From contig DFKO01000220.1 of NCBI GenBank assembly GCA_002373855.1, positions 1 to 6,276 of the forward strand: a DNA stretch of 6,276 nucleotides. Reading direction: 5' to 3'. Below the pieces are notes generated by a model. It was given only the letters and a program-made list of their open reading frames with translations, did no database searches and had not been told where the DNA came from. The position numbers and the translations under genes are program-made. The DNA is from Lachnospiraceae bacterium UBA3643 (GTDB lineage: Bacteria; Bacillota; Clostridia; Lachnospirales; Lachnospiraceae). Shown in pieces: positions 1 to 4,305 of the stretch (position 1 is its first letter; every line of letters begins with the position of its first letter).

Positions 1-794
1 CTCTGTCTCTCTGTATCAAGATTATCATATATCTTTTCTGACGCAAGGGCGAGGCCTGCAATGGCCGGAACATTCTCAGTCCCTGAGCGCATACCTTTTT
101 GCTGACCGCCTCCGAGCAAATACGGGAGGATGCGGACGCCTTCCCTTACATAAAGGAATCCTATACCCTTAGGGCCGTGTATCTTATGACCACTGACGCT
201 CATCATATCGATGTTCATCTTCTTTGGGATGATCTTATACTTACCAAAGCCCTGGACAGCATCTACATGAAAGAGGATATCTTTGTTGTATGCCTTAACT
301 ATCCTGCCGATCTCTTCTACCGGCTGGACGCTGCCTATCTCATTGTTTGTATGCATTACTGATACGACCAGGGTCTCAGGCCTGAGGGCATCCTTCAGAG
401 CATCTGTATTTACTATACCATATTCATCTACCGGGAGATATGTGATATCAAAGCCCTGTTTCTCCAGGTATTTTGTGGTTTCAAGGATTGCGGGATGCTC
501 GATGGATGTAGTGATGATATGGTTTCCCCTTCTCCTGCCTGCCATAGCCGCACCAATCAGAGCGGTATTATCGCTCTCGGTACCGCCGGAGGTAAATATT
601 ATCTCATCGGGTTTTGCTTTTAGGAGACCAGCGATGACGTCTTTTGATTTTTTTACATGATCCTCAGCGTCCATGCCCTTATTATGGCGGCTTGACGGAT
701 TGCCGTAGTCATCGAGGGCGATGCGGGACATGGTGTTTATCACGTCGTCAAAGGGTTTGGTGGTGGCTGAGTTGTCGAGGTATATCTGATTCAT
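1..794 (-). CDS. nifS: Cysteine desulfurase, IscS/NifS type (3' end outside window)
   Basis: PLP-dependent enzyme that takes sulfur from L-cysteine, giving alanine and an enzyme persulfide used for Fe-S clusters and tRNA thiolation in the cytoplasm. The first 264 codons are present and the gene continues past base 1. Visible motifs: LDNSATT (6-12), GNPSS (31-35), GGTES (70-74), the cofactor-stacking His100 in SIEHPA, TNNEIG (149-154), Asp178 and Gln181 in HVDAVQ, and the Schiff-base Lys204 in SGHKIHGPKG; RSGTEN (236-241) follows. Spacing matches group I (IscS/NifS) rather than SufS. The persulfide-forming Cys lies downstream and cannot be seen. The ATG at 794 has AAGGA six bases upstream (801-805). 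The gene is 520 bases downstream of rsmE, behind an unusual inverted-repeat element. iscS is an equally fair symbol. In Clostridia this gene is often followed by thiI (inference). Confidence 0.95.
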   Translation of the reverse strand, partial: MNQIYLDNSATTKPFDDVINTMSRIALDDYGNPSSRHNKGMDAEDHVKKSKDVIAGLLKAKPDEIIFTSGGTESDNTALIGAAMAGRRRGNHIITTSIEHPAILETTKYLEKQGFDITYLPVDEYGIVNTDALKDALRPETLVVSVMHTNNEIGSVQPVEEIGRIVKAYNKDILFHVDAVQGFGKYKIIPKKMNIDMMSVSGHKIHGPKGIGFLYVREGVRILPYLLGGGQQKGMRSGTENVPAIAGLALASEKIYDNLDTERQ

Positions 795-906
795 ATTGGT
801 TCCTTTTTAGTTTTTCTTCGGCCGACCGGTATCGGATGTCGCTGACACCTGCGGGGTTGCGGATTCTAAGCAAATGTTTTGTAGTTTTTATATAGCTGAC
901 GGAACC

Positions 907-940
907 GGGGCAAATTCGGCATCCATGCCTCAGTTGCCCC
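907..940. other. Nested hairpin at the apex of the 215-bp element
   Basis: GGGGCAA at 907-913 pairs perfectly with TTGCCCC at 934-940. Inside it GGCA (918-921) pairs with TGCC (926-929) around a four-base loop. It forms one of two side-by-side hairpins in the middle of the larger inverted repeat. The pairing is seen directly; formation in RNA or single-stranded DNA is inferred. Confidence 0.7.
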
Positions 941-941
941 T

Positions 942-964
942 GATTTTTCCATCACGGAAAAATC
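942..964. other. Perfect 9-bp hairpin in the 215-bp element
   Basis: GATTTTTCC at 942-950 and GGAAAAATC at 956-964 are perfect inverted copies around the five-base loop ATCAC. It lies one base from the neighbouring 907-940 hairpin, and both are enclosed by the GGAA/TTCC arm at 901-904 and 965-968. It is not followed by a T-tract on either strand, so it does not look like an intrinsic terminator. Confidence 0.7.
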
Positions 965-1034
965 TTCCTGTGGGCGAACATTTGCCAAGAACCGCTAACC
1001 CCTTGGTTAATGCGACATCTGATACCGGTCGGCC

Positions 1035-1064
1035 TTTATAAACAATTAGTTAATAAAATGTTTG
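1035..1064 (-). promoter_or_regulatory. Weak candidate promoter for the cysteine desulfurase
   Basis: On the minus strand TATAAA (1035-1040) is a good -10 match. The best -35 at usable spacing is only CAAACA (1059-1064), with an 18-base spacer. Initiation would fall near base 1028, inside the outer arm of the 215-bp element, so the transcript would carry nearly all of that structure as a 5' leader. In AT-rich DNA such matches occur often by chance, so this is a suggestion only. Confidence 0.22.
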
Positions 1065-1314
1065 AAAACTAAATAGTTGACGATTAAACAAATTTATTAA
1101 TCCAAATAATAACGAAAGAATTATTCGAGTAGTTATGTTATTAATAAAATAATACATATTTAATATTGTTATTATTACTTAGTATTATTAGATATTTTAA
1201 AACAGTTTTTATTCGTAATGAATAATTTTATATTCCATCATTTCAAACTAACAAGACCCATCAAAGTTCAAATGGATTTTTTGTTTTTCATTTAACCACA
1301 GTTTTTTATTATTC
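1035..1314. other. AT-rich non-coding spacer between rsmE and the structured element
   Basis: These 280 bases are very AT-rich, with many short TTATTA/AATAAT runs, and no reading frame on either strand resembles a protein. No clear intrinsic terminator for rsmE is visible: T-runs near 1276-1290 and 1301-1310 lack a good stem in the right place. The change in composition at base 1034/1035, from the GC-richer inverted repeat to this spacer, is abrupt. Confidence 0.6.
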
Positions 1315-2118
1315 TCATTTATTCATGATCTCCAACTCATACATAAGTATGGACATGACTGTCATGCCGGCGGTTTCTGTGCGAAGGATACGCTTGCCAA
1401 GGGATATGGGTGTGATGCCGGTATTACGGGCGTACTCGACTTCCTCTTCAGTAAAGCCCCCCTCCGGGCCTATGAATACTGCAACACCAGGTTTTGTGAC
1501 AGGCTCCGATGGACTATCAGCGGACTTTGATATGTAATCTGTTGCCGAATTTATTACTGATTCGATCCAGTTTTTTGTGTCATGCATACCTTCTGCCAGT
1601 TCGTACGGGATTGATTTCGCTTCAAATCCCGAGGCAAGGTTTACGGCTTCCTTAAATGACATTACAAGCTTAATTTCGGGGATCACACCGCGCTGACTCT
1701 GCTTTGCGGCGGCTTCCGCAATACCCTGCCATCTGGCGATCCTGCTTTTCTCTTTCTTTGGGTCAAGCTTCATGACACACCGTTTTGTATTTACGGGGAC
1801 AACCGAGTATATGCCAAGCTCTGTACACTTCTGGATGATCGTCTCCATCTTGTCGCCTTTAGGCAGTCCTTGAAACAGAGTGACATTTACGGGGAGTTCC
1901 ACTCCTGATTCCTTTACAAACATGAGAGTACATACCACTCTGTCATCTTCTATGGAAGAAATCTCGCAGCGGTACTCTTTCATGTCCTCGCCGTTACTGA
2001 CGGAAATCTCCTCACCTGGTTTCATCCGGAGGACATTTTTTATATGATTGACATCATCTCCGGTAATTATTATTTCTTTTTCTCTGATATTCTCGGGTGA
2101 AGTGAAAAAATGCTGCAT
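1315..2118 (-). CDS. rsmE: 16S rRNA (uracil1498-N3)-methyltransferase RsmE
   Basis: SPOUT-family enzyme that uses S-adenosylmethionine to methylate N3 of U1498 in 16S rRNA, in the decoding region of the 30S subunit. The 267 residues comprise an N-terminal PUA-like RNA-binding domain (about 1-70) and a C-terminal knotted SPOUT domain. Signatures are GLPKGDKMETIIQKCTELG (84-102), RWQGIAEAAAKQS (129-141), the cofactor-loop IGPEGGFTEEE (216-226) and SLGKRILRTETA (239-250). The usual length is near 245; the excess is mostly a hydrophilic insert at about 181-209, just before the IGPEGG motif. The ATG at 2118 has AGGAG five bases upstream (2124-2128). It follows prmA on the same strand after 139 bases, a common pairing in Firmicutes. 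No clear promoter or terminator was found in that gap, so cotranscription with prmA is plausible. Confidence 0.96.
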   Translation of the reverse strand: MQHFFTSPENIREKEIIITGDDVNHIKNVLRMKPGEEISVSNGEDMKEYRCEISSIEDDRVVCTLMFVKESGVELPVNVTLFQGLPKGDKMETIIQKCTELGIYSVVPVNTKRCVMKLDPKKEKSRIARWQGIAEAAAKQSQRGVIPEIKLVMSFKEAVNLASGFEAKSIPYELAEGMHDTKNWIESVINSATDYISKSADSPSEPVTKPGVAVFIGPEGGFTEEEVEYARNTGITPISLGKRILRTETAGMTVMSILMYELEIMNK

Positions 2119-2257
2119 TTATTCTCCTCATATTTTTCTGTTGATACGCTCAAATACCAATTGCAAAACAAAAATTTACAGATTGATTATTTGGAACGGG
2201 TTTCAGATTCACTGCCTGCATTTTAATGCGCCATGTTTACTTCTTTTGGGATATTAA

Positions 2258-3238
2258 TCAGTTTTTTCTTGCCACAATGCCGACCCACTCGCCCTGATGA
2301 TTTACCTCAAGTACTTCAAGGCCTGCATCCTCAATGGCTTTCTTTACTACCTCTTCCTTCATATCAATGATACCGGAGGTAATATAGATACCGCCCTTTT
2401 TCATCTGGTTGATGATGACAGGGGTCAGGGGGATAAGTACGTCTGCGAGGATATTTGCTGCCACGATATCGCACTTATCATATCCGACTTCATCCTGAAC
2501 AGCCTTATCGTCGATGATGTTTCCGATAATGAGTTTAAACTTATCCTTATCGATATTGTTATGAGCGATATTGTCAGCTACAGCCTCAACTGCGCAAGGA
2601 TCAAGATCTGTGCCAATAACATATTTGCCACCAAACATGAGTGACAGTATACCAAGGATACCGCTGCCTGTACCTACATCGAGGAGGACTGTTTCATCTG
2701 TTACATACTTTTTTAATGCTCTAATGCAGAGCTGGGTTGTCTCATGCATACCTGTTCCGAATGCGGTACCCGGATCGATATGGAGGATCATCTTATCTTT
2801 ATCCTCTTCCTTTACTTCTTCCCATGAAGGGATTACAAGGAGATCATCCACATAGAACTGATGGAAAAATTCCTTCCAGTTATTTATCCAGTCCTTATCC
2901 TCTGTCTCTCTGATCTCGATGGTGCCGTCTCCTATCTCCATATATGAACGGATATCCTCAAGGACTGCTTTTGCATTTTCCATGATCTCTTTTACGCGGT
3001 TATCATGGTCTGCCTCTGACTCATCCTCTTCCTGCTGAATAAAGAAGTTTAAGTATGCCACGCCGTCATCATCGGGTACGTCAGGCATGATATCTACAAA
3101 CATCTGCTCCTTTTCTCTTGCAGTGAGAGGAACTTTATCTTCTATTTGAGCACCTTCTAGACCGATATCGTAGAGTTCTGAAATAATCATGTCCTCTGCA
3201 TCGCTTATAGTCTTTATTCTGAGCTGTGTCCACTTCAT
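2258..3238 (-). CDS. prmA: Ribosomal protein L11 methyltransferase PrmA
   Basis: Class I S-adenosylmethionine-dependent methyltransferase that methylates the amino groups of ribosomal protein L11. Its 326 residues are close to the usual Gram-positive length. The N-terminal third is the L11-recognition domain, with an acidic segment at about 57-79. DWINNWKEFF (116-125) is the conserved linker motif. The catalytic domain carries DPGTAFGTGMHETT (155-168), the cofactor-binding LLDVGTGSGILG (185-196), the acidic end of the second strand in GTDLDP (209-214), and the motif-IV segment VAANILADVL (259-268). The ATG at 3238 has AGGA at five-base spacing (3244-3247) and a stronger AAGGAG at eleven bases (3250-3255). 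It probably heads the prmA-rsmE unit, because a 339-base gap separates it from the transporter genes upstream. Confidence 0.97.
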   Translation of the reverse strand: MKWTQLRIKTISDAEDMIISELYDIGLEGAQIEDKVPLTAREKEQMFVDIMPDVPDDDGVAYLNFFIQQEEDESEADHDNRVKEIMENAKAVLEDIRSYMEIGDGTIEIRETEDKDWINNWKEFFHQFYVDDLLVIPSWEEVKEEDKDKMILHIDPGTAFGTGMHETTQLCIRALKKYVTDETVLLDVGTGSGILGILSLMFGGKYVIGTDLDPCAVEAVADNIAHNNIDKDKFKLIIGNIIDDKAVQDEVGYDKCDIVAANILADVLIPLTPVIINQMKKGGIYITSGIIDMKEEVVKKAIEDAGLEVLEVNHQGEWVGIVARKN

Positions 3239-3313
3239 ATTTATCCTGTCTCCTTTACTTATTCAAAATCCTTACCACAGAAACTGTTAATAAAACACTA
3301 CTGTTGCATCAAA

Positions 3314-3342
3314 AATTTACACATATAAATAATAACTATCAA
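3314..3342 (-). promoter_or_regulatory. prmA: Candidate sigma-A promoter for prmA
   Basis: On the minus strand TTGATA (3337-3342, five of six consensus positions) is followed after 17 bases by TAAATT (3314-3319, four of six). Initiation would be near base 3307, giving a 5' leader of about 70 bases before the prmA ATG. The position fits a promoter for the prmA-rsmE block, but the surrounding DNA is AT-rich and weak matches are common. Confidence 0.33.
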
Positions 3343-3374
3343 ATCTGTTAATTATTGTAAATCAACACTTTCTT

Positions 3375-3391
3375 AGTCTGCTTCGCAGACT
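3375..3391. repeat. Perfect 7-bp hairpin with GCGAAGC core
   Basis: AGTCTGC (3375-3381) and GCAGACT (3385-3391) are perfect inverted copies around a three-base loop. Read on the minus strand the centre is GCGAAGC, a heptamer known to form an exceptionally stable mini-hairpin in single-stranded DNA. On the plus strand TTT follows, on the minus strand AAGAAAG, so a U-tract for stopping the minus-strand transcript is missing. It may be a dispersed palindromic repeat or a weak transcription or processing signal. Confidence 0.6.
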
Positions 3392-3577
3392 TTTGGTTCG
3401 GTATAATATTTATCCTTTTGATTCAACAAAGTATTACGAGGTTTGTATGAGATAAAATATTATTCCAAATTTTTTTATTGTGAATAACAAAAAATAGTTA
3501 ATATCTTCGTAATTATCAAAGTTTTATTATTTTGAGAGAAGATTCAACATAGTCATTTCAAATCTGAATAATCATTT

Positions 3578-3925
3578 TCAAATATTTACATTAAAAACAA
3601 TAATCCCCACGATTATAACAACCAGCCCCAGCAGTTTCTTTCTGCTGACCTTTTCCTTCAGTATTAAATATCCAAGCAGTGTCACCCAGATATATCCGGT
3701 TGCTTCCAAAACAGGGCCAAGAGAAAGATCCACGTATTTATATGCGAGTACAGTAACAACTGTTGATAAAAAGAACAGTCCGTAAGCAATGATAACAGGT
3801 GCGTTGAGGTACTCCTCTATCTTGCTGTCGTATGTTTTCCCTGCGCTTATCTTAAGCAGTATCTGAGACACTGATGAGACGAGAACTGATATTAAAAAAA
3901 TTCCAATATAAAGATAATTATTCAT
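3578..3925 (-). CDS. Small four-helix DMT-superfamily membrane protein (EamA/SMR/ArnE-like), second of pair
   Basis: A 115-residue integral membrane protein with four predicted helices at about 4-26, 42-62, 68-90 and 96-112. The first carries SQILLK and the third LGPVLEATGYIWVTLLGYLILKEK, a pattern seen in half-size drug/metabolite transporters such as ArnE-like and EamA-type proteins. Lys and Arg cluster in loop 1 (Lys25, 30, 35) and loop 3 (Lys90, 92, 96, 97, Arg95), predicting both ends outside. Helix 1 lacks the acidic residue (Glu14 in EmrE) that drives classical SMR drug export, although Glu74 sits in helix 3. Its ATG lies inside the end of the partner gene (8-base overlap, ATGAATAA) with only a poor ribosome site, so translational coupling is likely. 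The substrate is unknown; a lipid-linked sugar or head group is a guess. Confidence 0.85.
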   Translation of the reverse strand: MNNYLYIGIFLISVLVSSVSQILLKISAGKTYDSKIEEYLNAPVIIAYGLFFLSTVVTVLAYKYVDLSLGPVLEATGYIWVTLLGYLILKEKVSRKKLLGLVVIIVGIIVFNVNI

Positions 3926-4283
3926 CGCCTGTCACCACCAGATATACGCCGGCCATTATGATGACGGCTCCCACAATATTAAATACAGTTATGGTTTCAT
4001 TAAATACGAGCAGTCCCCACACGAGTCCCCAGATCACTGTGACTGCCTTGTTTGCATATGCCGTAACTATAGGCAGACCTTTTATTATCTGCTGCCATAC
4101 TACTGCATATACTACCAGAATAAACATGAGCAGTCCGTAAAAAAGGCAGAACTTAAATGAGAGAAATGATTCTCCCGAAGCCATCTTTGAACACACGCTG
4201 CCCAGAGAATAGATCAGCAGCAGCATATGGAGTGCCATGAAATATTTAATTTTTGAAGTTTTATTATCAGCAGAATTATTCAT
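3918..4283 (-). CDS. Small four-helix DMT-superfamily membrane protein (EamA/SMR-like), first of pair
   Basis: A 121-residue membrane protein with helices at about 13-31, 41-63, 71-93 and 98-117. The segment TAYANKAVTVIWGLVWGLLVFNE (74-96) is typical of the drug/metabolite transporter fold. Positive charge is greatest at the N-terminus (Lys8, 11, 13) and loop 2 (Lys68), and the C-terminus ends in Asp-Glu, which weakly favours both ends inside, opposite to its partner. Helix 1 has no Glu or Asp, so classical EmrE-type drug/proton exchange is unlikely. The gene starts 22 bases after the phosphodiesterase stop codon and overlaps the next gene by 8 bases. The nearest purine-rich site, AGAAGG, is about 16 bases from the ATG, beyond normal spacing; Met16 and Met20 are alternative starts but have no better site. 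The pair most likely forms one heterodimeric transporter. Confidence 0.83.
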   Translation of the reverse strand: MNNSADNKTSKIKYFMALHMLLLIYSLGSVCSKMASGESFLSFKFCLFYGLLMFILVVYAVVWQQIIKGLPIVTAYANKAVTVIWGLVWGLLVFNETITVFNIVGAVIIMAGVYLVVTGDE

Positions 4284-4305
4284 TTAATTTATTTAAAAGC
4301 CTTCT

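Larger units (their letters stand above)
820..1034. repeat. 215-bp imperfect long inverted repeat, MITE-like or structured RNA
   Basis: The ends 820-842 and 1012-1034 are inverted copies over 23 bases with one difference (G834 against T1020). Pairing continues inward: 853-858 with 997-1002, 859-862 with 992-995, 864-867 with 988-991, and a perfect nine-base arm 870-878 with 977-985. A short arm (901-904 with 965-968) then encloses two hairpins, so the whole could fold as a rod ending in a three-way junction. The element is clearly richer in G+C than the AT-rich DNA to its right. No convincing target-site duplication flanks it, and no T-tract follows either end, so it is not a simple terminator. 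It begins 26 bases upstream of the cysteine desulfurase start and leaves that gene's AAGGA site free. Mobile repeat, leader RNA and independent RNA all remain possible; no known riboswitch core was recognised. Confidence 0.8.
3239..3577. other. AT-rich intergenic region between the transporter pair and prmA
   Basis: No convincing gene lies in these 339 bases. They contain a perfect small hairpin (3375-3391), a candidate prmA promoter (3314-3342), and a short direct repeat in which GATTCAACA followed by A/T and AGT occurs at 3420-3432 and 3541-3553. A classic minus-strand terminator (stem then T-run) after the transporter stop codon is not evident. A weak inverted repeat, TTATT-GTG-AATAA near 3476-3488, is present but short and very AT-rich. 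Confidence 0.6.

Noticed and set aside
99..895. Plus-strand open frames across the left end of the window
   Set aside because: They lie antisense to a cysteine desulfurase frame in which the family motifs are intact through codon 264; their translations resemble no protein and lack ribosome sites.
820..1034. Known riboswitch or T-box leader for the cysteine desulfurase
   Set aside because: No T-box consensus and no recognisable TPP, SAM, cobalamin, FMN or molybdenum-cofactor core could be found on either strand.
807..1051. TTAGTT on both sides of the 215-bp element (807-812 and 1046-1051) as target-site duplication
   Set aside because: The copies lie at different distances from the two ends (7 and 11 bases) and such six-base matches are expected by chance in AT-rich DNA.
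2223..2234. Short inverted repeat (GCATT-TT-AATGC) after prmA as terminator
   Set aside because: Only five base pairs and no following T-run on the minus strand; read-through into rsmE is more likely.
2297..2855. Plus-strand open frames opposite prmA
   Set aside because: Antisense shadows of a fully conserved PrmA sequence, without ribosome sites or recognisable domains.
3402..3407. Plus-strand TATAAT as a promoter
   Set aside because: No acceptable -35 at 16-18 bases upstream, and no plus-strand gene follows.
3237..3416. Repeated ATATTTATCCT at 3237-3247 and 3406-3416, suggesting a second translation start resembling that of prmA
   Set aside because: The copy at 3406-3416 leads into only about 18 minus-strand codons starting with ATT; the match is probably chance.
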